Of a stretch of 64,000 nucleotides of DNA, positions 23,619 through 35,293 are shown one piece after another. The position numbers were made by a program, and so were the translations under genes. The stretch spans positions 51,894,001-51,958,000 of the forward strand of contig CM034546.1 of assembly GCA_020055645.1 (NCBI GenBank). The letters are read 5' to 3'. The notes under the pieces were generated by a model, which was given only the letters and a program-made list of their open reading frames with translations, did no database searches and was not told the origin of the DNA. Source of the DNA: Tomocerus qinae. Lineage: Eukaryota; Arthropoda; Collembola; Entomobryomorpha; Tomoceridae. How positions within the stretch are numbered: the first letter of the stretch is position 1; every line of letters starts with the position of its first letter.

Positions 23619-26600
23619 ATGCCAAGTAAAAAACTTTTTATTATATTGAACGACCGTGATCAAAATGGATATATTCCTGGAAGTACTATCAGTGGGCAAG
23701 TTGTCATTAACAACGATCGAATTCAAAAAACAACAGGTAAATAAAAAATAATTTATCGTTTTATGAATAACTAGTGAACCCAGCTAAGGGGCGCAATCAC
23801 AGTAATAAAAACAATTCCGAAAATCATCGGTATTTCCCTTTGGTTATTATATTTGTAGATACAATAATTTAAATATAGTTTTAGTTTCTACAGTGGTTGG
23901 AAAAATTAACTGCAGTTCCAACTTCCTGATAAAAAGGATTTTACTAAACTACAACAATAACTGTAGATCGTAGCTTCAAATACAGGGGACAATGAAAGAC
24001 TCCATTTTTAATAAACAGCCCAATAAGTTACCAAAAAGCTCCCATATAAAATCAGAAAAATAAGATTCCCCCTGGGATTTTGGAAAAACGTACAAATCCC
24101 ATGAGTGCAATTTGTGAATTAATATTTTTGAAGGATAAATAGTGGCCCCCACTACTGTTATTTAATTCTACAAAAAGATGTGCAAGCTGGCACAAAGGAA
24201 TCAAGGCAAGGGGGTCCAAGGGGTAATAAAAAGTAAAACCAACTCTACTAAAAAATGCTAAATAAGTGTATAGATTTAACGGAGCCAATTTGGATTAGGA
24301 GTTTTGAAATGTTAATTAATACGCACATTACGATCATAACGAAATGTTCCCTTTCGCCAATCATTTCCATCACAAAATAATCATCTTATGTAAATTTCTA
24401 TTTTTGTTTTTATGTTATAATAATATAGGCACCCAGTACCATTGCTGAATTTCAAAATGATTATGCATATTATCATTGTCTAATTTCGAAATAAGCTAAT
24501 GTTAACCCATATTGGACTTCCTTGTTTGATGAAACATGTATTGTATACGCGCATGTGCATTGCAACAAAATGCCGCATTGTCCATGGCATAGATAGATAC
24601 ATAGATAGTTACCTGCAACATAGGAAGAAATAATTTTATTATATAGAAATTATCCATGTGATTATGAATCAAACTCCTCAGCAAAATATAATTTACCGTA
24701 TTCCTAAACACGTTCTATTATAACACATTAACTGCAAATGTAGGGACCAGGAAATACTACATGTCAGATACTATGCATAGTATGCATAATTCGTTTTTGG
24801 ACGACACAATTATTTGTTATAATAAAAAACAAAATTTAATTATATTAATTGTAATATTCTGGTTGGTAATATTCATAATTCCAAATTTCTGTAAATAATT
24901 AGAAGGAAGTAAAACTAATGACGAATTGACTGAATATAAAATTTACTTCGAAAATTTCATTTTGCGAAACTAGAACATTACATTTTATTGTATAGAAAGC
25001 AACGTATATAATTTGTTGTGTTAAAAAATTAAAAGTAAAATTCATAATATAAATTAACTGAATTTAATATGATTAAAGGAATCAAGATTGCCTTGACTGG
25101 CACGGCAAACGTCGGGTTTAACATCATAAGTTACCGTAGAAAAAGAAAAAGAAGGCGGAAAGTGATAAAAACTCTTACAGCTCATGAACTCTTATTTGCA
25201 TGGAAGGTGGAATTATTACAACTGAATGGTAATTGATTCTATTCCAAAAATAAAATATATATTTTAAACCTCATTCATACATTAACCATTAACCTCATTT
25301 AACCAATTAGTGTGCAATAATTTATAATGACACGCAGGAGCACGCTCATTAAAACTACAACCGGGTTGGCATGTGTATCCATTTGAATTTCGACTACAAC
25401 CAGATATACCATCGTCATTTACTGGAGAAAATGGAAAAATAGAATACATATTCACTGCTACAATGAAGAGACCATTTTTTAATACTAACAAGACTACAAC
25501 GCTCCCACTAGTTGTTGTTGACTATTTGGATCTAAACCACGTTCCCCGAGCCTTCCTATGCAGAGCCCAATCTTAAACGTTCCCTAAATGTGGTAAATCT
25601 TAACAAGTCAGTAAAAAGCAGTTCATACGTTCTGTATTCTGTATGCAAATATTTACAGCTTTCGGTTAGCTTAAGGTTCCCATTATTTCATGTGCCGGAA
25701 AATTTTAAGTTTGGCCATTTAAATTGTTGAAATTATGATACAAGTCAGTACACTTGCCAATGCTAAGTACCTCCTCCTGAAACAAAATACCTATCAATGT
25801 AAAATCTCCGATGCCGACCCACCAAATGAGCTACCATGAAAAGCTCAATTAGAAAAAGCTATATGCACCTGAAATACTTTCGCCTCATCGTACAATATTG
25901 CCCCCGGAATACACACTAGCTTTATTTATAACAGGGCCTAGGTCCTGTGACCGGCTAGTCAATTTATAAAGTTGCTAAACACGATAACAATTGTTAATGT
26001 AACAATATTAATAATAGTTTATACTGTAAATGTTTTTGATTAATTTTTAGAAAATGCAATTAGTAATTAGTGAATAAGAGTGAGATATTTTAATCCGGCC
26101 ATCTAAATTATTTCTTTAAATCTTTGCAGCTGAAACTAAAATTTTCTTGTTGGGATAAGGATTTTGTGCGAAGGATTCCAATCATTATTGGAACTGTGCC
26201 ATTAGACAGCTACAGCGATCACAATGCAGGGACATCTTCAGTGCAAAATGTACCCATAAATAATCCACCTAATGATTGCAACATTCCTACAATAATGGAA
26301 CCAGAAGCCAGCCCTTCAGCTCCATTTGCACCTCAAAATTCATACAATCCCAGACTCTCAGTTCCATTTGACGAACGTGATTCGGATTCGGATTATAATG
26401 GGAGCATTGGTAGCGGAGTGAGCCTTCCTCCTGCATACGAAAACTTTGAAGATTTGCGTAAGATATAAATTATAAACAACACAACAAATGCTGCAAAAGC
26501 CGCAACCACAAAATTGTTCAAAAATATGGCTTATTGAATTTTGTTACTACAAAAAATTTGATTTAGCAGTTAATGCCTTTCCAAAAAATCCATTTCTTCT

Positions 26601-26805
26601 ATTTCGTAAGAAGGGCCATGAACCCTTTTGTGGTTGTGGCCATTATAGTGAGCATATGAAAATATTTTATACTTTTGTAACAATACTAATTTTCATATTA
26701 ACCGTTTTTCATTTTATTACAATTTATGTTTGATTGTTTATTATTTTAGCTCCATCTTATACGGAGGCAATTAAACTGGAGATGACCGGCGATGGAAAAG
26801 CCTGA
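23619..26805 (+). pseudogene. Arrestin copy 5, deleted for end of exon 3, exon 4 and part of intron 4
   Basis: Exon 1 (23619-23736) and exon 2 (25079-25228) are normal. Exon 3 starts at 25338 but breaks at about 25554: after CGAGCCTT the sequence jumps to CTATGCAGAGCC, which in copy 4 lies inside intron 4. Exon 4 and the start of the C-domain are therefore gone. Exon 5 (26130-26457) and exon 6 (26750-26805) are intact, with PPAY and PPSY motifs. The deletion removes the core of both arrestin lobes, so no functional arrestin can be made. The intact downstream exons suggest the loss is recent. Confidence 0.88.
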
Positions 26806-28872
26806 TGTGTTAACACGTACACTTACATTAATATGTGAAACCTTAAAAGACCCTTTTATGCCAATACTCGTCAAACTCAAATTGGGGTTGAACTAAGGTT
26901 GCACAATTGCATAATTATTATGAATGGTTAAGTTAGGTCCCTCTGTCTTCAACTCAAATTGGTATTCTTTTACGTTGTACATACGTGTTAACCCATCGCT
27001 AAATTAATGTTCCGCTCAACGTACGTATTTAAGGACTTTTTCCATGTCAACCTTTTGAACATACAGCTTTACCACGTAATGTTCACATAGGAATTTGTGT
27101 TTGGTATCTATGGTAACATAGTGATTGGTAGTTATGAAAGAATTTGGAGCCGATGCACGTTATAAATGATCTGGAATATTTCCCTCTTCTAATGCATCAA
27201 GAGTAGGAAGATCTCTCTGCGATAAGATAAGCGTTTCATATAAGCGTACGGATGTGTAAAGTATCTTAAGGTATTCGAAAAACAACAGAAAGTACTGGGG
27301 CACTTTTTTCCAATTTAAGATTAGAAATAGGGCAAAATACACAATATTTCGCAGTTCAAAGTAAAATCATACACAGTTTCTCTATTTTCAAAAAATGATA
27401 AAAAATACTCAAATCCTTTTTTTAAAGACTTAGACAGAAATTGGTACTTTTATAATAAAATATAACTTCTCAAAGATGTAAGTTGTCTCTGACCTTTTCT
27501 CATCGCAGGCAAAAGTGGTAAGTCATCCTTAAGGTATCAGGGTACCACTAAAGCCGTCACTCTGTTTCATTAATTTCAAATATTTCATAAATTTCACTAT
27601 TTTTCATTTTTCAAGAAAAGTATTCGGAAACCTGAAATAAATGCCAAACATGATATAACCAATGTAACCAAAACTGCCATGTTCTAAGATGGGTAGGTAC
27701 ATTACCCGGAAAGATTACTTAATATATGTATATACCAATATCAACGTTAGTATTCTACATATAGACAATGGCACTATTTTGAAAATTAAATATATTATTA
27801 TACTGTCCAAAGAAAACACCTTGATATTCAAGAAATTAAATTCCCAGATGAATTGTAAAATTTTTGCGACAGTACAAAATGGCAACTAGATCGGTAATGT
27901 ATGATCTTTAGCAGACTGCTTTTACTATGCTAATTATAGCTAAGGCTGATTATTATTTTTATGTATTCATAATCAGAGATCTTCAAATGTGCAAAAACTG
28001 TATTAAATATTCACGTACCTGATGTTTTTTGGGCTACAGCTTTAAAAGAAAAATAATTCCGTAACAGTAATTACACAACTATACAAATTACATAACCAAT
28101 GATATATTAATACTCATATTCCATGCTAATGATTAACGATGTTTTTTGTTAGCATTAAACAATAACAGTTTCGAATAAAGGCTTATTTCAATGTTCAAAC
28201 CTTATTACATTTTTTTGGAAAACAATAATAATATACTACTTAAATAAAATGAGTCAAACAAAGTATGCGAAATTCCATCACGTAACGCTTATTGAAATTT
28301 GTAAACGAAAAATTAAATTGCTTATTATAACGTTTTTAAAAGCAAAACAGAATTTAATCTTTAGCATTTAAATTTCATAATGCAATGAATTCAACAGATA
28401 ATTTAGTGGTAGTATTTACAGTTTTTAGTATTACATATTATTTGGGTGCTTATTATGCCTTCTCTCTGTGATATTGAGAAATATTGATTATCTTCTCTTC
28501 CTAATAGAAACATAGTATTATTTGTACAACCCAATTTTCAAATAGGTTTTGAAAACAGGTCATAACGAATTTAGGTTAGTGTTCGTCGGCTTTACATTTC
28601 TACTGTCCACCTTATCCTTCCCCTTATTTTCATTTTAGTATGATTTACTTGTTCCGAAAGTCTTTTGGTTTAAATACTATCTGTGTTGTAGCAATAGAAT
28701 ATCTATTTTAATATCTAGCAATAGAATTTAAAAAGTATAAGAATATTAATAAAACAGGTTACCAACTCTTTATTAACTAAATAATTGTCAGCCCTCAGTA
28801 GTTTCCTACTCGGATATCTTCAAATTTAAAATTTCTTTAGTGCAGAAAGGGTTATTATTATGTACTAAAAAC
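26806..28872. other. Intergenic block of unit 3
   Basis: Homologous to 9087-11292. It includes the candidate - strand exon at 27160-27264, a decayed MITE (about 27560-27655) and the 5' flank of arrestin 6 with a variant AAATATTGATTA box near 28480. Confidence 0.6.
27160..27264 (-). other. Candidate terminal exon of an unknown gene, unit 3
   Basis: After a CTTAAG acceptor the - strand reads ILYTSVRLYETLILSQRDLP and continues to LEEGNIPDHL and a TAA at 27160. It matches the unit-1 version closely and keeps the frame. No family recognised. See the entry at 9415-9519. Confidence 0.3.
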
Positions 28873-30684
28873 ATGGCAAGTCAAACATTTTTTATTACAT
28901 TGACCAATCGTAATCAAAATGGATACATTCGTGGAAGTACTATCACTGGACAAGTTGTCGTTAACAACGACCGAATGCAGAAAACCTCAGGTAAATTAAA
29001 AATTACTTTATGAATGTTTTTCTGATTATTTCATTTTAGCAAATATTAAGTTTATTATAGCGCGTTAATTGTTTAGTCATCTGTAAAATTGCTAAATGGT
29101 TGCATGTTAGATTACTATATATTTTACAAAGGAACAATAATTTATTGTAAATAATTAAAATAAAGGATGATTGTTTTCATAATTGTATTGTTCTGGTTGG
29201 TGAGATTCGTAATTTTAATACAGCGTATACATATCAGCTAAGTACTAAGTATAATATATTAGTTAAGCTTATAAATAATTACAAGGAAGGTAAAGATAAC
29301 GACGGATTTATAACATTTATTTTCAAAATTTTCATTTTCCGTCTCTATAGAAATCATTGCAAATTCACATCACAATATAAGTTTGTTGAATTTCTGATCT
29401 GATTTAAGGAATCAATATTACATTAACTGGCACGGCAGATGTAGCGTAAGTAAAGTTAAGGGTGGTGAAATATTCCTCGTTCAGGTAAATTATAAGCATG
29501 GAAAGTACCCTTAAATTACTAATCATTTTTATTAAATTTATTGCAACGAGTTTAAATTCAATAATATTTAAATGACTTTATTTTTTATTTTAAAATTGAT
29601 TCGTTTTTAACATCTTAAACAGGAAGTGTCGTACCATACAAGTCGACAAACATCAGTGAAAGACCAAAAATATCGGCTGACATCGTCTTCTTCAGTACCA
29701 CGAGGTGAACATGCAGCATTTAGAGCTATTTTAAAAATACCAAATTTACCCGCAACAAATTTATCCAGTCCGGTTAGAAGTATAATCGGCATACAATATT
29801 TTATTGAGGCAAGTTTCATTATTTTATAGATTTACTTACGACTTAGCTTACTGCCGATCAATCTTAAACACGATAACAACAGTTAAATATATCAATAATG
29901 TAGTTTACATGTTTTATGTTTTTGAATAATTCTCCGATTACCAAATGGAAAACATTATTCAGTAAATAAGATATTTAATTAATGCCAACATAATTCTTTT
30001 TTTTAATTTTTGCAGCTGAAACTAACATTTTCGTTTTGGGAAAAGGATTTTGTGAGAAGAATTCCAATCATTATTGGAACTGTTCAATCATACAACTGCA
30101 GTATCAGAAATGCAAGGACGCCTCCAAGGCAAAGGCAAATTGTGCCCACAACCAGGCAAATTGTGCCCACAACCAACCAATCTATTGATAATAGCAACAT
30201 GCGTACAATTATTATACCAGAAATCATTGAAATCGGTCATTATACTTCTATATCTGACACTCCATACAATCCTAGTCCAGTTCCGTTTGCCGAAAATGAT
30301 TCCGATTCTGATACTGTGAGTGTTGGTAGCCGAGTAGGTGTTCCTCCCGGATATGAAAACTTTGCAGAATTACGTATGAAACAAACTACAAGAGCCTCAA
30401 ACACAAAAATGTTCTTAATGTAATTAGTACGAAAAATTTATTAGTTACTACCTTTAAAAAAATTTCATTTTCTAAAATTTCGTAAGAGGGGCATAAAAAC
30501 CTCTTGTTTGTGGCTTTGACAATATTTTATAATTTAGATTGTAATAATACTAAATTTTATAATAATATAATGTGTCTTATTATTTAATATATTTTATTAA
30601 GTTTATGATTGATTGCATGTTATTTTAGCCCCATCGTATGTAGACGCAATCAAACTGGAGACGAACGAAGATGGAAACGCCTGA
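28873..30684 (+). pseudogene. Arrestin copy 6 (b-type), deleted between exons 2 and 3
   Basis: Exon 1 is normal (28873-28990). Exon 2 begins at 29409 but after GCAGATGTAGCG joins directly to the last bases of exon 3 (AGTAAAGTTAAGGGTGG, to 29484), meeting a TAA at the junction. The deleted piece equals about 570 bp of copy 7 (roughly 45183-45754). Exons 4 (29623-29808, GC donor), 5 (30016-30373) and 6 (30629-30684) stay open, with PPGY and PPSY motifs. Exon 5 has a short internal duplication around the IVPTTRQIVPTT stretch. The N-domain is mostly missing, so it is a pseudogene. It lies directly upstream of a lipocalin-like pseudogene, as copy 7 does with its intact-looking counterpart. Confidence 0.88.
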
Positions 30685-30924
30685 TGTTTTAACACGTAAA
30701 TATGCCGAACTACTTCAAAATATCACTCTTATTTGCTTTTAAGCTTAATATTTACCAATTGCTCACATATTCCACGCCCATAACCAGTTTCTAATAAACG
30801 GTTTAAATGTTCTAATTTCTAACATTGTTGCATTTTTGTGTAAAACACAATATTAACAAAGGTTTAGCATACAAAAGGTAACTAAGCCACTTAGCATTGA
30901 CGAAGACGTCATAAACGTTTTTTG

Positions 30925-31697
30925 CTATTCATTTGAACATTTTCTTATGTCATCCAAAGTAACAATAATAGTATCTTCAGAGAATCCTATTGATGCAATA
31001 TGGTTGGTTATAGTTTTATTTCCTGCCTTCTCTTCGTTATAGAATGTACTGTCCAGCCAACTTGGCCATTTGGAAAGCAGCTGACACCAATCTGTATATT
31101 CTTAATGTCCAAGAAAGTTATGTAGTAGTCGTAGTAGACATCTTTGTCACAACAAAATTTTATATTTAAAAATTGCTTAACTAAAATAACAATTTATTTC
31201 AAGCAAGCACGTATACAGAACTGAGTTTCGGAGGGGGCTAAGATTTCCAATAGATATTTTAAGTAAATATATTCGCCTGTAGCGCGAATATTTTTGGCAT
31301 TTTTTGTCGAAAATGAGTAAAAAATGAATTTTTTTGCTATTTTGAGAAAAAAATTCCCTTTTTCTTGGATTTCGGGGGATGGGGGGGGCTTCAGCCCGTA
31401 AAGCCCATCCCTCAATACGTCCTTGATTTCAAGGTAGATGAATGGGTAAAAATCAATAAAATAACTAACGTTGATTGGTTTTCGTTATTTCACGTTATTT
31501 CATTTCACACAATAATAGCCCTGAAACATCCAGAGAATTATTGCAATTCAAGTTGGACATTAAATTTCTATAGCCAAAAAACTAATCACTGACACCGTCT
31601 TCTGTGTCTTCGGCATGTAAAACTTTAGCTCTAAAACAGGAATCCTTATCCAGTGATGACAGGAGGGATTCTCCCCGCATGGATTTTACAAATTGAA
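30925..31697 (-). pseudogene. Lipocalin-like gene, copy 2: truncated and frameshifted
   Basis: The - strand repeats the copy-3 gene at 47799-48400. Exon 3 (from about 31120 down to the TAG at 30925-30927) matches until SITK, then lacks about ten bases and goes out of frame. Exon 2 survives only from QFVKSMRGESLL onward; its first part is replaced at 31697/31698 by the 3'-cut end of a LINE fragment. The intron between the two exons carries a GC-core MITE (31204-31425). No signal-peptide exon remains. This is the right end of the segmental copy that also contains arrestin 6. Confidence 0.8.
31204..31425. mobile_element. GC-core MITE, second copy, with 8-bp target duplication
   Basis: Bounded by ATTTCAAG on both sides (31196-31203 and 31426-31433). 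Ends CAAGCACGTAT... and the complement CAAGGACGTAT. It contains G-rich runs and a GCGCGAATATTTTTGGC word similar to the element at 23123-23299. The 8-bp duplication points to a hAT-type element. Confidence 0.75.
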
Positions 31698-33531
31698 CCG
31701 TCACTAAACGTTTTATAGAGTATAGCCGCGCTAAAGCAGTTTTTGTTCTTTGATCAACATATTCCAAATAATCTTTGAAAGTCAAAGTGGAATCCAATAT
31801 TACCCCCAAGTAACGAAATTGATATACTCTATCTATTACCATTCCATTATATATTACATCATCATATAATTTTTTTAATACACTACTATCACCACCTTTG
31901 TGGAAGATCATATATTTAGTTTTTTCTATGTTAACTTCCATTTTGTTTATTTTGCACCAATGTTGTAATCTAACAAGATTTTCATTCAATAACTTAATAG
32001 CTACATTTACATCACTATTCTCAACCCAACAGACCAGATCATCTGCATAAAGTGCAGAGTCTATATTAAAACATTTACCCACATCATTTATAAAACAACT
32101 AAATAGTAGTGGTCCTAAAGCCGAGCCGGCTCCTGTCCCTGCTTCTATTTTGTTGTACTCTGAGTAATAGCTACCATTTATAAGTCTTACAATTCTATCA
32201 TTAAGATAGTTATTTAATAATTTTACCATGTTAGGTTTAAGCTTAAACTGTTCAATTAATTTAATCATAGGTAGGTCTTTCTGAACAACATTGAATGCAG
32301 TCTTAAAGTCAACAAATATTGCTACCCACTCTACCATCTATTTTGTCTATACTGTCATACACACTTTGTGTAATTTTTAGAATGGCATTTTCACAACCAC
32401 GATTCGCTCTAAAACCGAACTGATTGATATCTAAGTCATTATCTACCATTCTTGTTAGCCTTTTAAATATTACATTTTCAAATATTTTACATAAAAATGT
32501 CAGACCAGCAATTGATCTGTAACTTCTTGCCTCGAAGTAGGAGCCTTTACCCTTATATAGTGGTGTAACACTTACCATTTTGAATTGCACTGGCAAAATG
32601 CATGTATCAAGTATAATGGTAAACATAATTGCTAACGGTCGAGCCATTGACTCAGGTATTTCCTTAAAAACTCTTTTTGGAAAATGATGTTCCATGTTGC
32701 TACCTTTATTTACAGAACCAATGGCTTTTGTAACTTCTTCACTAGACACTTCGATATCATATCGTCTGCCTAATATTACAATGTAACAAGCCATTTCATC
32801 ATGACTGCTACAAAGTAACAAACCATTTTATCATGGCTGAGACAAAGTAACAAACCATTTTATCATGGCTGAGACAAAGTAACAAACCATTTTATCATGG
32901 CTGCGACAATGTAACAAACCTAACTCCTGATACATTGGTTTGTTACATTGTCGCGGTCATGATAAAATGGTTTGTTACTTTGTCTCAGCCATGATAAAAT
33001 GGTTTGTTACTTTGTAGCAGTCATGATGAAATGGCTTGTTACGTTGTAATATTAGGCAGACGATATGATTTCATAGTATCCTTATGCTCTTTACTATACC
33101 ACTCAATTCTATTACTTAAATCTATGTCACTAAATGTACTATCTTTTTTTACAAACATAACATCATAAAACTCTTTACATATATCATCTTCACGTTCTAA
33201 AACTACCCCATCATCATTAATTAGTTTCGTGATAGCCATGCCAGATTTATTCCTATATCCAGTAATTTCATTTACAACATCCCATATATTTTCCCCACTG
33301 ACATCCTGAAACTTCTTAGTATAATATTTTCGTTTAGCTGCATACATCATATTGCTAGCTTTATTCTTAACAATTTTATATTGTTTCCAATCATCCTTAT
33401 TATTGGACCTAATTGCACATTTCTTAAGCTTGTCCCTTGTTCTATTAATTTCCACTATATCACTACTGAACCAGGGTGCATTTCTATTTTTGCACAATTT
33501 TTTTGTTACAGGAGCAAAACAGTTAGTTGAA
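31698..33531 (-). pseudogene. Non-LTR retrotransposon (LINE) reverse transcriptase fragment
   Basis: The - strand reads, in order: NAPWFSSDIVEINRTRDKLK (the linker before the polymerase), the RT fingers and palm with PLYKGKGSYFEARSYRSIAG, FENVIFKRL and NQFGFRANRGCENAI, motif A VDFKTAF, motif B SALGPLLFSCFIND, the catalytic YADDL (about 32037-32049) and the following FRYLGVILDS. The fragment is broken by a frameshift at about 32330 (GRVGS against VEWVAIFVDF) and by a 300-bp foldback at 32763-33062. It lacks the endonuclease at its 5' end and ends abruptly at 31698 without a 3' tail. It resembles Jockey/RTE/CR1-like polymerases; the clade was not determined. Confidence 0.88.
32763..33062. mobile_element. 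CGTCTGCCTAATATTACA foldback inserted in the LINE
   Basis: A 300-bp palindrome beginning CGTCTGCCTAATATTACA and ending in its inverted copy, flanked by ATAT on both sides (32759-32762 and 33063-33066). Each arm holds tandem modules of about 32 bases around AGTAACAAACCATTTTATCA. Removing it with one ATAT restores the LINE frame (KSYDIEVSSEE), which confirms the boundaries. Related copies are at 55905-56100 (decayed) and 60657-60751. Confidence 0.82.
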
Positions 33532-33560
33532 ATGAATTATTCGATTTCCACGAAGATCAT

Positions 33561-33769
33561 GGAACAAAAAAGGACCTTGTTTGCCTTTTAGTACCTCTTT
33601 GCTTTATAATAAAAAAGGTAGTAAGATTTTTTTAAAAACTTTTTGATGTAGCAACTTGCCCCATTTACTTCCACTTTATATGCAAATAAAGTAAAAGGAC
33701 TGCGTTCTTAGAAAAATTAGTACTTTTTACTTTTACCTTTTTGTAAAAAAAGAGTACCTTTTTCGTTCC
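33561..33769. repeat. Small foldback with GGAACAAAAAAGG ends
   Basis: GGAACAAAAAAGGACC at the left is answered by a complement ending CCTTTTTCGTTCC on the right, and inner words (GTACCTCTTTGC; GAGTACC) also pair. It lies between the LINE fragment and the next gene. No clear target duplication. Confidence 0.45.
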
Positions 33770-33837
33770 CTGATGAAGATTAACTGGCTATATTTAGATT
33801 TCCGTTTATACATGCATTGCAATCACATATCCACTAA

Positions 33838-34400
33838 ATGAGTATTTTATACGTACATTTAGTGCTAATGGCTCGAAAGGGTAGAGGTAAGGTGGAAAGA
33901 AAACCCCGAGTAACGCACCTTATTATGGAACATTTGGAAACACAGCGTCGAAACAATTCGGTTGATGGTGAGGGCTTAGTTCAAGTGGGAAATGACTTTC
34001 CCCAAATTGCAAAGAGAAGCTTGAATGCCAGCTTAGAATACAATCACCAATATTGCGGTATCAGTGCTCCTATTAAACGGGGCAATCTTCAAGGAATGGA
34101 TTTGGAAAAACAGAAAACTGTTGGAGGTGGAAATAATAAATCTATTAAATTAAAATGCGGAGTACGCAATGGGATTCTCTATGCAGAAGTCATAAATGAC
34201 GATGGATCTCCGGCATTTCCAGGTAAACTATTGTACCAAATTTACTTTTCTTGGTTTTTTACATTATGTGATAAAAATTATGGAAATAATAAATATCAAA
34301 TTATTCATATTTTGTCTCAATTTAAGGTAATGTTGCTGAGACCGAGAAATCTGCCACGTCACGACGGATTAAGAAAAACAAAAAAGTAAATTATTGCTAA
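33838..34400 (+). CDS. Small basic protein of unknown function
   Basis: The frame opens at ATG 33838, with a second in-frame ATG at 33868 that would give the more natural start MARKGRGKVERKPRVTHLI. The first exon runs to 34222 (INDDGSPAFP, donor CCAG/GTAAAC). An acceptor TTTAAG at 34326 joins in phase to GNVAETEKSATSRRIKKNKK and a TAA at 34398-34400; without splicing, the frame reads through a hydrophobic stretch instead. The spliced protein is about 140-150 residues, basic at both ends, without signal peptide or membrane segment, and may be nuclear. Not recognised as any family. Upstream exons could exist, because the 5' side is filled with repeats. Confidence 0.45.
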
Positions 34401-35293
34401 ATTATTAAACGGGACCGAGGCACAGGATAAGCATGACAATTCTGAAAAATAGTTTGGCATGTTCAATTACATCTGAATATTGTGTCAACAATAAGTATGG
34501 TCTGGTTTATCTGTATCAAATCAATTTGAAATAAAGAATTCAAATCTGAACACATGGATTTATTAATCATAGTAATTATAATACTATTATGATCAATTAT
34601 CTATTTTCACTTGATTTAAATTCAAAGCATTTAAAAGAGACTTAAGTTTAAGTCCGTCTGACTATAGAAAGGATTTAGGCCAAATACTTTATGATACAAG
34701 TTATGAAGATACGGCAGATTTTTTGCGCAGTGTTATTTTATTACTATATTAAAAGCTACATTTTCCAAAATATAAAGGCTAGCTAAAAAAATTTTACAAT
34801 AACAAAATTGTTTCCTAAGACAAGATGTACTTGAAAACTTAAGGCAGGGTGTCCAATATGCAAAGTTCGATTTGTGTAGCTCAGACGCTTAAAATTTCTG
34901 ATTTTAGCAAGAAGGGTACATGGGTATAGCTACATTAAATTCATTTAAGTTATGTTAAGATATGTTAGATTAAGAAAGTTAGGTTAGGTTAATATTTCTC
35001 ATTTTTATTTAGTTCGGTTACTCAAGTCTAGGGATTTCAACTTTTTTCTGTTAGAAATCTGTTAGTACCTGAATGTAAGTTTCACTTAAAACTTAATCAC
35101 CTTGCAAAGGAAAACAGCTCATATTTTAGAAGTAGTATTATTTATTTTATCGTTTCAAATGATGTAACTGGTTTCGTGTTGTACAATCTTTTACATGTTA
35201 CCTAATTATCTAACGAATTTTAGAATCTTTGCGAATATCATAATAAACTAAATTATATTAATGTTATAATTGTTACCTAGATTGATTTAATTC
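34401..35293. other. Intergenic, no gene seen
   Basis: AT-rich DNA between two convergent genes. Poly(A)-type signals (AATAAA) occur near 34531. A short GTTAGGTTAGGTTAA run is near 34978. No credible frame. Confidence 0.5.
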
